Positions 1 through 7,548 of a stretch of 64,000 nucleotides of DNA are shown one piece after another (within the stretch, counting starts at the first letter, position 1; every line of letters starts with the position of its first letter). The notes beneath the pieces are model-generated. The model was not told the origin of the DNA and did no database searches. It worked only from the letters and a program-made list of their open reading frames with translations. The stretch comes from Microbacterium sp. SORGH_AS_0428 (GTDB taxonomy: Bacteria; Actinomycetota; Actinomycetes; Actinomycetales; Microbacteriaceae): NCBI RefSeq assembly GCF_031453615.1, contig NZ_JAVIZT010000001.1:806001-870000 (forward strand). Reading direction: 5' to 3'. The translations under genes and the position numbers were made by a program.

Positions 1-100
1 CGAGGACTTCGCCCGCATCGCCGCTGAGGCGAAGACCGGATGCCCGGTCTCGCAGGCGCTCGCGGGTATCGAGATCACGCTCGAGGCGACGCTTGCCTGA
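1..100 (+). CDS. OsmC family peroxiredoxin, C-terminal fragment
   Basis: Only the last 32 residues lie in the window, read from base 2 to the TGA at 98-100. The fragment carries the C-terminal OsmC/Ohr pattern GCPVSQAL followed by the closing strand IEITLEATL. In this family that cysteine is the second, resolving redox cysteine used to reduce organic hydroperoxides in the cytoplasm. The upstream part, with the first catalytic cysteine, is outside the window, so Ohr and OsmC subtypes cannot be told apart. The stop codon overlaps the TTG start of the next gene, suggesting joint transcription. Confidence 0.8.
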   Translation, partial: EDFARIAAEAKTGCPVSQALAGIEITLEATLA

Positions 101-999
101 GCCCCGTCACGTCGTCGTCGGCGGCGCCTCCGGGCTCATCGGCGGCGCTCTCGTGAGGTCGCTGCGCGCGGACGGGGTGCGGGTGAGAACGCTCGTGCGC
201 CGTCCGGCGCAGAACGCCGACGAAGTGCCGTGGCTGCAGGACGCCGCCCCGCTCGATCCGGCGGTCCTGGAGGGGGCGGATGCGGTGGTGTCCCTCAGCG
301 GGGCCAGCGTCGGGCGGTTCCCCTGGACTCGCTCGTACAAGAGCACGCTGCTGTGGTCGCGGCTCACCCCCACGCGCACGCTGTCGCGGGCACTGCGTGC
401 TCTGGGCGCGGGCGCTCCGGCATTCGTGTCAGCATCCGCCGTGGGCTACTACGGCTCGGCGCACGGGGTCCGCCAGGACGAGACATCGGGCCCCGGCGAG
501 CGGGTTCCTGTCGCGACTGACCGTCGACTGGGAGCATGCCGCCCGCGAGGCCGGCGACGAGGCCCGCGTGACGCTGTTGCGAACCGCCCCGGTGGTGCAC
601 GAGCAGGGTGTGCTCAAGCCCCTTCTGCTGCTCACCAGACTGGGCCTGTCGGGACCGATCGGCCGCGGGACGCAGGTCTGGCCGTGGATCTCGCTCGACG
701 ACGAGGTGGGGGCGATCCGCCACATCCTCGCCGAGCAGATCACCGGACCGGTCAACCTGACGGGACCGACTCGCGCGACCGCCAACGATCTCGGCTTCGC
801 GCTCGCCCGACGCATGAACCGGCCCTACGCCCTGCGGGCGCCGGTGTGGGCGGTGCGCGCGGCCCTCGGAGCGGACGCCACCGAGGCACTGCTCACCAAC
901 GATGTCGATCTCGTGCCGCAGGTTCTGCTCTCGACCGGCTACCGCTTCACGCATCCCACGGTGGAGGATGCGGTCGCCGCGGCGGTTCCCGCCGCCTGA
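93..999 (+). pseudogene. TIGR01777 family NAD-dependent epimerase, frameshifted
   Basis: The protein is an extended short-chain dehydrogenase of the TIGR01777/DUF1731 family (YfcH-like), whose substrate is unknown. The first frame (TTG start at 93, overlapping the preceding stop) gives the Rossmann motif GGASGLIG near residue 10 and the active-site region SAVGYYGS. It then loses similarity after about base 498. The second frame resumes with GFLSRLTVDWEH at 502 and runs to 999, ending in the DUF1731 signature around LLSTGYRFTHPT. Removing one C from the CCCC run at 491-494 rejoins the frames and gives 301 residues, the usual family length. A sequencing insertion is more likely than decay, because both halves are otherwise intact. 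Confidence 0.8.
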
Positions 1000-1002
1000 C
1001 GC

Positions 1003-1449
1003 TCAGCCGCGGTCGCGCCGCTCCAACCGGATCGCGGTGCGCACCGCGGCGCGAGCGCGCCGCCGGTCGCCCGATCCGTCGTAGGCGAGTCCGAGCCGGT
1101 ACCAGGCGCGCCAGTCGTCCGGCGCCTCCTCGACGTCCTGGCGGTAGGCGGGGAACACCGCGTCCGCCTCGTCGCGCAACACGCGCCCGCTCGGCCGCGT
1201 CTCCAGCGCCTCCGTGGGCAGCGCGTCGTCGGCCTCCAGCCGGCGGCCGAGCGCCTGCGCGCGCACGCCGAACCACAGTTCCCTTCCCACGGCCCACACG
1301 GCGATGACCGGCAGGACCAGCAGGGCGACACCCGCGGCGACTCCCAGCGGCATCCCGCTGGTCAGCAGAAGCCAGGCGCGCTGGCCGACGAACACGGCGT
1401 AGAGCGCGAACGCCGCCACCATGACGGCGACGCCGATGCGTGCGCTCAT
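1003..1449 (-). CDS. membrane protein with one TPR-like repeat
   Basis: I do not recognise a named family. The 148-residue product has two predicted membrane helices (about residues 5-22 and 37-55), a charged linker, and a C-terminal stretch near residues 112-144 (WRAWYRLGLAYDGSGD and following) with the spacing of a tetratricopeptide repeat. That suggests a membrane-anchored protein-protein contact module facing the cytoplasm. It starts at an ATG overlapping the dapB stop by four bases (ATGA), so it is very probably translated with dapB. The annotation as a gene is firm; the function is unknown. Confidence 0.75.
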   Translation of the reverse strand: MSARIGVAVMVAAFALYAVFVGQRAWLLLTSGMPLGVAAGVALLVLPVIAVWAVGRELWFGVRAQALGRRLEADDALPTEALETRPSGRVLRDEADAVFPAYRQDVEEAPDDWRAWYRLGLAYDGSGDRRRARAAVRTAIRLERRDRG

Positions 1450-2258
1450 GGAGTCGTCGCAGCGATCTGACCGGAGGCGGCGCCGTCGGTCACCCCGGCG
1501 CCCGTGGTGCGCGTTCCAGGCAAGCGGATGCCGATGTCGAGGAAGCTGTCGAGTCCCACGCGCACGCCGCGGGCGTCGCGGGCGGCGGCGAGCGCGATGC
1601 GGATGCCGGGGGCGTAGGCCAAGGCCGGCTCGATCGTGTCGTGCACGATCGAGAGCGACTCACCCGGTCCCGACAGGACCACCTCCTGGCGCGCGACGAC
1701 GCCGGGGCGACGGAGCGAATGGATCGGGACGCTGGCGACCTGCTGTCCGCGTGCCCGCTGGTCGACGTGCGGCGCCTCGACCGGGCCGGTGCTCTGGCGG
1801 GCGGCGGCGATCATCTCGGCCGTGCGGACCGCGGTGCCGCTGGGCGAGTCGATCTTCGTCTCGCGGTGGGCTTCGACGATCTCGATCGAATCGAAGAAGG
1901 GCGCCGCGGCGGCGGACAGAGCCGAGCCCATCACGGAGCCGAGAGAGAAGTTCGGGATGAACACGACGCCGACGTCGGCCGCATCCGCCAGGGGACGCAC
2001 GAGCGCGATGCGCTCCGCGGACCACCCGCTCGTGCCCACCAGCACGTTCTTGCCGCGCTCGATCGCCGCGCGAACGACGTCGATGGAGATGGCCGGAACG
2101 GACGCGTCGACGACCAGGTCCACATCGTCGATGGCCTGGATGTCGTCGCGAGACGAGAGGGCGGCGACGAGCTCGAAGCCCTCTTCACCCTCGACCACGC
2201 CGCGGATGATGCTTCCCAGCTTGCCGGTTGCTCCCACAATGGCCACACGCGTCGTCAT
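1446..2258 (-). CDS. dapB: 4-hydroxy-tetrahydrodipicolinate reductase
   Basis: DapB reduces 4-hydroxy-tetrahydrodipicolinate with NAD(P)H in the diaminopimelate/lysine pathway, feeding peptidoglycan cross-links. The 270-residue product has the dinucleotide-binding GATGKLG at residues 9-15 and the catalytic signature EAHRETKIDSPSGTA at 129-143, containing the general acid/base His131 and Lys135. Family members are usually about 245-270 residues. The ATG at 2258 lies six bases from a minus-strand TAGGGT box, so the mRNA may be leaderless, although GGAGAC could also act as a ribosome site. The small membrane protein downstream overlaps it by four bases. Confidence 0.95.
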   Translation of the reverse strand: MTTRVAIVGATGKLGSIIRGVVEGEEGFELVAALSSRDDIQAIDDVDLVVDASVPAISIDVVRAAIERGKNVLVGTSGWSAERIALVRPLADAADVGVVFIPNFSLGSVMGSALSAAAAPFFDSIEIVEAHRETKIDSPSGTAVRTAEMIAAARQSTGPVEAPHVDQRARGQQVASVPIHSLRRPGVVARQEVVLSGPGESLSIVHDTIEPALAYAPGIRIALAAARDARGVRVGLDSFLDIGIRLPGTRTTGAGVTDGAASGQIAATTP

Positions 2259-2295
2259 GTCTCCACCCTAGGCGCACCCCGGCTACGCTCGCGGT
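2259..2295. promoter_or_regulatory. divergent dapB / GNAT promoter space
   Basis: Only 37 bp separate the two starts. Facing left, TAGGGT (plus-strand 2265-2270) lies six bases from the dapB ATG. Facing right, TACGCT (2284-2289) lies six bases from the acetyltransferase ATG. Both match the actinobacterial TANNNT -10 box, and the spacing predicts leaderless transcripts in both directions. No experimental start site is available. Confidence 0.5.
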
Positions 2296-2766
2296 ATGCC
2301 CACCCTGCGTGCCCTTCCCGCAGACGACCCCGTCAGTCACGAGCTGCTCACCCTGTACTTCGCCCGTCGCGCGGAGGGGTTCCCCGGCGGCGGATACCGC
2401 ACGGTGTTCCCCGATCCTGCGGCCTTCGAGGAGCCGAACGGCGTGTTCCTCGTTCTCTTCGACGACACCGGCGACGCGATCGGATGCGGTGGCATCCGTC
2501 GCATCGCCGACGGACCCACGGGCGTCCGCTACGAGCTCAAGCACCTCTTCGTCCGGCCCGAGGCGCGCGGCAGCGGCGGCGGCCGGCTGCTCGTGACCGA
2601 GCTCGAGGAGCGGGCCCGCGCCTTCGGGGCGGCAGAGCTCGTGCTCGACACCCACCACTCGCTCGAGGCAGCCGGCTCGCTCTATGCGCGCAGCGGCTTC
2701 ACCGCCATCGAGCCGTACAACGACAATCAGAACGCCACGCGCTGGTACGGCAAGGCGTTGAACTGA
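2296..2766 (+). CDS. GNAT family N-acetyltransferase
   Basis: The 156-residue product is a single GNAT domain. The acetyl-CoA pyrophosphate loop is visible around residues 91-97 (RPEARGSGGGRLL, the R-x-x-G-x-G/A type motif), preceded by the strand YELKHLFV. The C-terminal half has the usual YARSGFTAIEPY segment. The acyl acceptor cannot be inferred. The ATG at 2296 is chosen because a TACGCT box sits six bases upstream, as in a leaderless transcript. It converges with the phosphatase gene, leaving ten bases between the stops. Confidence 0.85.
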   Translation: MPTLRALPADDPVSHELLTLYFARRAEGFPGGGYRTVFPDPAAFEEPNGVFLVLFDDTGDAIGCGGIRRIADGPTGVRYELKHLFVRPEARGSGGGRLLVTELEERARAFGAAELVLDTHHSLEAAGSLYARSGFTAIEPYNDNQNATRWYGKALN

Positions 2767-2776
2767 GCCCCGAACG

Positions 2777-3379
2777 TCAGACGGGCGGAACCTCGGGGAG
2801 GCCCGTGCGCAGCTCGAACGGTAGATGGGCGAGGTCGTTGTGCGAGACGAGCGTCCACGGCCTGCCGTGGCGCTGCGCGATGACCGTGAGTCCCGCGTTG
2901 GCCTGATTGAGCGTCATCCAGCGCCAGTCCGGCGCGCCCAGCACCTCGCGCACGAACCACCCGATCACCGCGTTGTGGGTGATGATCAGCTCGTGCACGT
3001 CGCCCTGCTTGCGCACCAGGAAAGCCGCGAGGGCGTCGGCCATCTGCGCTCGACCCGCATCCACCGCGGCCTCCGTGATACCGCCGAAGAACGGCTCGAA
3101 GACCGCCGGGGTCTCCTCCGTCATCCCGGTCGGTACGCAGTCGAACAGCAGCGAGGAGGCCTCCGGCGTGATCGAGGGCATGCGTTCGGCCACCGCGCGG
3201 GCCGTCTCCGCGGCGCGCACGAGCGGCGAGTGCCAGACGGCATCGAACGGAACGCCCGAGAGTCGGTCGGCCAGCAGCTCAGCCTGGCGGCGGCCACGCG
3301 GCGACAACGGTCCGTCGTCGATGCCGTGCTCCGCATCCTGATGCTCGCCGTGGCGGACGAGATAGATGTAGTGAGTCAC
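2777..3379 (-). CDS. histidine phosphatase family protein
   Basis: This is a 200-residue phosphoglycerate-mutase-like (histidine phosphatase superfamily) protein. The phospho-acceptor motif RHGE is at residues 9-12, a conserved arginine lies in SPLVRAAETA, and the second catalytic histidine is in LIITHNAVIGW near residue 157. The family removes phosphate from varied small molecules or proteins, so the substrate is not assigned. It lies 59 bases downstream of the aldo/keto reductase-like gene on the same strand and could be cotranscribed with it. Confidence 0.85.
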   Translation of the reverse strand: MTHYIYLVRHGEHQDAEHGIDDGPLSPRGRRQAELLADRLSGVPFDAVWHSPLVRAAETARAVAERMPSITPEASSLLFDCVPTGMTEETPAVFEPFFGGITEAAVDAGRAQMADALAAFLVRKQGDVHELIITHNAVIGWFVREVLGAPDWRWMTLNQANAGLTVIAQRHGRPWTLVSHNDLAHLPFELRTGLPEVPPV

Positions 3380-3438
3380 GCCTGTCGCTCCGTCGAGTAG
3401 GTCGAACGCCTCATCGGCGTCTCATCCACCCTAACCCG

Positions 3439-4464
3439 CTACTCCGACGCGCGCGCGATCTCCGACAGCTGACTGCGGGTGAGACGGAGCCCCACTCCCT
3501 GCAACACCTCTTCGACGTGAGCGGGCGCGTAGGCGTTCGCGATCGGTGCGGCAACGATCCGCTGCGCGAGCAGCCACGCCACCGCGACCGCCGACACCGG
3601 CACACCGAACTCCGCCGCCACCGCATCCAGGGCCTTCAGCGTGCGACTGCCGCGCTTGGTCAGGCTGCCGGCCAGCTGGGCCGCTCGGACCGAGGTGACG
3701 GCCTTGTCGCGCGTTCGCCGGGCGCCGGCGAGGAACCCGTGCTCCAGCGGGTGCGACGGTGTCACCGCGACTCCCTGCGCACCGGCGACGAGTCGCAGGT
3801 CGCCGTCGAAGTCCTTGCGGCGCAACACGTTGTAGGGCACGTCGAGCACCGTGAACCGCGGGAGTCCGGCCGACGAGAGGATGCGAGCCTCCACGAGCTG
3901 CTCCGCTCGGAGGCCGTAGGCGCCGATGGCCCGCACCTTTCCTGCCTCGATCAGCCACTCCAGCGTGGCGAGCGTGTTCTCGAGCGAGCCCACTCCTGCG
4001 GTGCCGTCGATGTAGAGCACATCGATGTGGTCGGTGCCGAGCCGCACCAGCGACGCCTCGACCGAGCGGATGAGGTTGACGGGGCCGAGGCCCGGGTGGT
4101 CGGGGTGGGCGCCCACGCGGGTCATGAGCACGAGGTCGTCGCGAACGCGGCGCTTGCGCAGCCACTCGCCGATGATGTGCTCGCTGCGCCCGCCGGCGAA
4201 GCTGTCGGCGGTGTGCACGGCATTACCGCCACGCTCGACGTACGCGTCGAGGATCGTGTGGCTCGTGTCGATGTCGACGTTCCAGCCGAACTCCGCCCCG
4301 CCCAGAATGAGGGGGAAGATGCGCTGTCCACTCTCGCCGAGATCGGTGCGGATGCCGGCACCGACGCCGGGGCCCTGCACGGGGATGGGGGCCGAAGGAT
4401 GCATCTCGGCCACATCCGTCGGCGCGATCGGATGCGTCGCCGTGCCGATTCCGAAGATTCTCAC
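3439..4464 (-). CDS. aldo/keto reductase-fold protein lacking the catalytic tetrad
   Basis: The 341-residue product follows the aldo/keto reductase (beta/alpha)8 pattern, including SLVRLGTDHIDVLYI and LEWLIEAGKVRAIGAYG. All four canonical catalytic residues appear replaced. The Asp of the DTA motif is His84 (VHTAD), the Tyr is Phe89 (DSFAGG), the Lys is Arg116 (MTRVG) and the active-site His is Asp153 (LYIDG). It may be a redox-inactive or repurposed family member. A 50-residue N-terminal extension precedes the barrel. The GTG at 4464 is preferred because GGAAGGGG lies six bases upstream. An upstream palindrome (4534-4548) may bind a regulator. Confidence 0.8.
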   Translation of the reverse strand: MRIFGIGTATHPIAPTDVAEMHPSAPIPVQGPGVGAGIRTDLGESGQRIFPLILGGAEFGWNVDIDTSHTILDAYVERGGNAVHTADSFAGGRSEHIIGEWLRKRRVRDDLVLMTRVGAHPDHPGLGPVNLIRSVEASLVRLGTDHIDVLYIDGTAGVGSLENTLATLEWLIEAGKVRAIGAYGLRAEQLVEARILSSAGLPRFTVLDVPYNVLRRKDFDGDLRLVAGAQGVAVTPSHPLEHGFLAGARRTRDKAVTSVRAAQLAGSLTKRGSRTLKALDAVAAEFGVPVSAVAVAWLLAQRIVAAPIANAYAPAHVEEVLQGVGLRLTRSQLSEIARASE

Positions 4465-4533
4465 GCGCACCCCTTCCGCATTCTCGTGTCGCGGAACGCG
4501 GAATCCGTGGATCTTCCGCGTGGCTCGACGCGT

Positions 4534-4548
4534 ACTTAGACAGTAAGT
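4534..4548. promoter_or_regulatory. candidate operator upstream of the AKR-like gene
   Basis: ACTTA-gacag-TAAGT is an exact 5+5 bp inverted repeat about 70 bases before the GTG start. It is AT-richer than its surroundings. The size and spacing are like sites bound by HxlR- or MarR-type regulators, but no regulator gene is adjacent, so the assignment is tentative. Confidence 0.3.
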
Positions 4549-4630
4549 GAGCCCGCGGTCACCGGCTCCCGCCACGGCGACAGATCGATAAACATTGCAT
4601 AACTCTTTTGTCACGGCTTCGCCGCGGACG

Positions 4631-4670
4631 GCAGAGGCCCCCGCCGCGATATCGCGACGGGGGCCTCTGC
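4631..4670 (-). terminator. pnp transcription terminator
   Basis: A 40-base near-perfect palindrome lies 12 bases past the pnp stop. Its outer stem is GCAGAGGCCCCCG with a matching CGGGGGCCTCTGC, and the centre CGCGATATCGCG is also self-complementary. There is no clear T-tract, as is common for GC-rich actinobacterial terminators. Confidence 0.75.
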
Positions 4671-4682
4671 AGCGTTCGGCGA

Positions 4683-6962
4683 TCAGCCCTCTGCGGGGGC
4701 CTCCGGACCGGGGTTGGCCGCGTCGCGACCCTCCTGATCGGCAGCCTCTTCGAGCACCGGCTCGAGCGACAGCTTGCCGCGGTCGTCGATCTTCGTGATC
4801 TTCACCAGCAGCTTCTGACCCACGTTGAGCACGTCGTCGACGTTCTCGACGCGCTTGCCACCGGCGAGCTTGCGGACCTCGCTGACGTGCAGCAGACCGT
4901 CCTTGCCGGGCAGCAGCGAGATGAAGGCGCCGAAGGTGGCGATCTTCACGACGGTGCCGAGGAACTGCTCGCCGACCTCGGGGTTGGTCGGGTTGGCGAT
5001 CGCGTTCACCTGGGCGCGGGCGGCCTCGGCCGAGGGGCCGTCGGTCGCGCCGATGTAGACGGTGCCGTCCTCCTCGATGGAGATCTGCGCACCGGTCTCG
5101 TCCTGGATCGCGTTGATCGTCTTGCCCTTCGGGCCGATCAGCTCGCCGATCTTGTCGACGGGGATCTGCACGCTGATGACGCGCGGCGCGGTGGGCGCCA
5201 TCTCGTCGGGAGCATCGATCGCCGCGTTCAGCACGTTGAGGATCGTCAGACGCGCGTCCTTGGCCTGGGTGAGAGCTGCCGCGAGGACCGACGACGGGAT
5301 GCCGTCGAGCTTCGTGTCGAGCTGGATGGCCGTGACGAACTCGCTCGTACCCGCGACCTTGAAGTCCATGTCGCCCAGCGCGTCCTCGGCACCCAGGATG
5401 TCGGTCAGCGCCGCATACCGCGTCTGGCCGTCGACCTCGTCGGACACGAGACCCATCGCGATACCCGCGACCGGAGCGCGCAGCGGCACACCGGCGTTGA
5501 GCAGCGACAGCGTCGAGGCGCACACGGAGCCCATGGACGTCGAGCCGTTGGAGCCGAGGGCCTCGGACACCTGGCGGATCGCGTAGGGGAACTCCTCGCG
5601 GCTGGGCAGCACCGGAACGAGGGCGCGCTCGGCCAGGAAGCCGTGACCGATCTCGCGACGCTTCGGGCTGCCCACACGGCCGGTCTCACCGGTCGAGTAG
5701 GGCGGGAAGTTGTAGTGGTGCATGTAGCGCTTGCTCGTGGTGGGGCTCAGCGAGTCGATCTGCTGCTCCATCTTGAGCATGTTCAGCGTGGTGACGCCCA
5801 GGATCTGGGTCTCACCGCGCTGGAAGATCGCCGAACCGTGCACGCGCGGGATGACCTGCACCTCGGCGTCGAGCGCACGGATGTCGGCCAGGCCGCGTCC
5901 GTCGATACGAACACCCTCGGCGAGGATGCGGCCGCGCACGATCTTCTTGGTGACCGACTTGTACGCGGCGGAGAACTCGAGCGTCGCCGCAGCGGGCAGC
6001 TGCTCGGCCTCGACCGCGGCGACGAGCTCTGCCTTGACGGCATCCTTCACCGCGTCGTCCGCGTTCTGGCGCTCCTGCTTGTCGGCGATCTGGTAGATCG
6101 GGACGAGCTTGTCGTAGGCGCGCTCGGCGACGAAGTCGTACGTCTCCTGGCTGTAGGGCGGGAAGACCGGGTACGGCTGGATCTCCTTCGCGGCGGTGTT
6201 CGCCACGACGTTCTGCGCCGCGACGAGCTCCTTGATGAAGGGCTTGGCGGCCTCGAGGCCCTGCGCGACGATCTCCTCGCTGGGCTTGGTGGCGCCGGCC
6301 TTGATGAGGTTCCAGCTGTGCTCGGTGGCCTCGGCCTCGACCATCATGATCGCGACTTCGCCGTCGTCCAGGACGCGACCGGCGACGATGAGGTCGAAGA
6401 CGGCCTCCTGCAGCTGCTCGGCCTTCGGGAACGCGATCCACTGGTCGGCGTGCTCGCCGTGACCCGGGATGAGCGCGAGGCGCACACCGGCGATGGGACC
6501 GGAGAAAGGCAGCCCCGAGATCTGCGTCGACAGGGATGCGGCGTTGATGGCCAGCGCGTCGTAGAACTCGCCCGGCGCGATCGAGAGCACCGTGACGACG
6601 ATCTGGACCTCGTTGCGCAGGCCGTCGACGAACGACGGGCGCAGCGGGCGGTCGATCAGGCGGCAGACCAGGATCGCCTCGGTCGAGGGGCGTCCCTCGC
6701 GACGGAAGAACGAACCGGGGATCTTGCCGGCGGCGTACGAGCGCTCCTCGACGTCGACGGTCAGCGGGAAGAAGTCGAAGCCCTCACGAGGGTGCTTCCC
6801 GGCGCTCGTCGCCGAGAGGAGCATCGTCTCCTCGTCGAGGTAGGCGGCAACGGCACCCTGTGCCTGCTGCGCCAGTCGCCCGGTCTCGAACCGGACGGTG
6901 CGGGTGCCGAATCGGCCGTTGTCGAGAACGGCTTCGGCGGCGGTGATTTCCGGACCTTCCAA
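4683..6962 (-). CDS. pnp: polyribonucleotide nucleotidyltransferase (PNPase)
   Basis: PNPase degrades RNA 3'-to-5' by phosphorolysis and can also add tails. The 759-residue product has two RNase PH-like halves (about residues 10-240 and 330-560) joined by an alpha-helical linker, then a KH domain (about 598-655, with IGPKGKTI) and an S1 domain (about 665-738). The second RNase PH core contains [11 protein letters not shown] and [13 protein letters not shown]. The TTG at 6962 is chosen because AAGGAGG lies six bases upstream and the protein then begins [10 protein letters not shown]; a longer in-frame extension has no such site. A leader of about 240 nt with hairpins precedes it. Confidence 0.95.
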   Translation of the reverse strand: MEGPEITAAEAVLDNGRFGTRTVRFETGRLAQQAQGAVAAYLDEETMLLSATSAGKHPREGFDFFPLTVDVEERSYAAGKIPGSFFRREGRPSTEAILVCRLIDRPLRPSFVDGLRNEVQIVVTVLSIAPGEFYDALAINAASLSTQISGLPFSGPIAGVRLALIPGHGEHADQWIAFPKAEQLQEAVFDLIVAGRVLDDGEVAIMMVEAEATEHSWNLIKAGATKPSEEIVAQGLEAAKPFIKELVAAQNVVANTAAKEIQPYPVFPPYSQETYDFVAERAYDKLVPIYQIADKQERQNADDAVKDAVKAELVAAVEAEQLPAAATLEFSAAYKSVTKKIVRGRILAEGVRIDGRGLADIRALDAEVQVIPRVHGSAIFQRGETQILGVTTLNMLKMEQQIDSLSPTTSKRYMHHYNFPPYSTGETGRVGSPKRREIGHGFLAERALVPVLPSREEFPYAIRQVSEALGSNGSTSMGSVCASTLSLLNAGVPLRAPVAGIAMGLVSDEVDGQTRYAALTDILGAEDALGDMDFKVAGTSEFVTAIQLDTKLDGIPSSVLAAALTQAKDARLTILNVLNAAIDAPDEMAPTAPRVISVQIPVDKIGELIGPKGKTINAIQDETGAQISIEEDGTVYIGATDGPSAEAARAQVNAIANPTNPEVGEQFLGTVVKIATFGAFISLLPGKDGLLHVSEVRKLAGGKRVENVDDVLNVGQKLLVKITKIDDRGKLSLEPVLEEAADQEGRDAANPGPEAPAEG

Positions 6963-7292
6963 GAGGTCCCTCCTTCTTTGTTTAGGCTCGCCACCCCGTG
7001 TGGGCGACGAGCGGACATGCGAAGGAGCAGGGCTGCGGTTATGGGCGCGCGGCATGACTGCAGAGAGCCTGCGCTGGCCACCAGTAGAAGACCACCCGGC
7101 GTGCGACGCACGACGAGGAACCCACCACAGGGGACCAGCTTCCCGCCGGCCTGCTCCGTGAACTCGTATGGAGTTGGCGATCGCAGAGAGCGATCCGCCT
7201 CAGCCTACCAGGGCAACCTGTTCTCACGCCGGTCGACGCCGCCTATCGTGGAACGCACAGCCGCGCCAGCGGAACCGACGAGAGGACAGGTC
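6963..7292. other. pnp leader and divergent promoter region
   Basis: This 330-bp gap holds no convincing gene. Leftward, TAGGCT (plus 7202-7207) could be the pnp -10 box, which would give a leader of about 230 nt. That leader holds two hairpins: 6986-7012 (GCTCG...CGAGC) and 7176-7199 (GGCGATCGC...GCGATCCGCC). Rightward, TATCGT at 7244-7249 could drive the small gene at 7293. The hairpins could be processing or autoregulatory sites; that is inference. Confidence 0.4.
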
Positions 7293-7496
7293 ATGACCCA
7301 CGACACCACCCCCGGCTCCGACCGCGACGCAGAGCCGGGCACCGAGCCTGCAGCCTCCGGCGAGGAGCAGCTCGTCGAGGACGGGCTGCTCGATGGCACC
7401 CCGGAGACCCCGGACCCGCGCGAAGAGGCTCAGCTGCAGGCGCAGCTCGAGCGCGAGATGCGCTTCGACGGCTTCGAGCAGGGCATCGAGGGCTGA
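7293..7496 (+). CDS. small acidic hypothetical protein
   Basis: This is a 67-residue, strongly acidic, Asp/Glu/Pro-rich protein with no membrane helix and no recognised domain. The last third (EEAQLQAQLEREMRFDGF) is predicted helical. It begins at an ATG preceded by GAGAGGAC, and a TATCGT box 44 bases upstream fits a normal leadered transcript. A strong bidirectional terminator follows immediately. The gene-like start, own promoter and terminator support it as real; nothing in the sequence tells its role. Confidence 0.6.
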   Translation: MTHDTTPGSDRDAEPGTEPAASGEEQLVEDGLLDGTPETPDPREEAQLQAQLEREMRFDGFEQGIEG

Positions 7497-7500
7497 CAAG

Positions 7501-7547
7501 CGACGAGGAGGGCCCCGGCGCACGGCGCGCCGGGGCCCTCCTCGTCG
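7501..7547. terminator. bidirectional terminator
   Basis: CGACGAGGAGGGCCCCGGC pairs with GCCGGGGCCCTCCTCGTCG around a small loop. The hairpin fills the gap between two convergent genes, ending four bases after the small gene and one base before the symporter stop, so it can serve both. Confidence 0.8.
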
Positions 7548-7548
7548 T

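Noticed and set aside
4465..5523. Extension of the AKR-like protein upstream to base 5523
   Set aside because: The extra residues come from an antisense reading of pnp; a good ribosome site precedes the GTG at 4464.
6963..7292. tRNA or small RNA gene in the pnp upstream gap
   Set aside because: The hairpins do not form a cloverleaf and no CCA end or T-loop sequence is present.
4608..7496. A 962-codon open frame on the plus strand opposite pnp
   Set aside because: It is the antisense of a clear pnp gene; high GC keeps opposite frames open, and the translation has no family motifs. Only its last 67 codons, past the pnp start, form a separate small gene.
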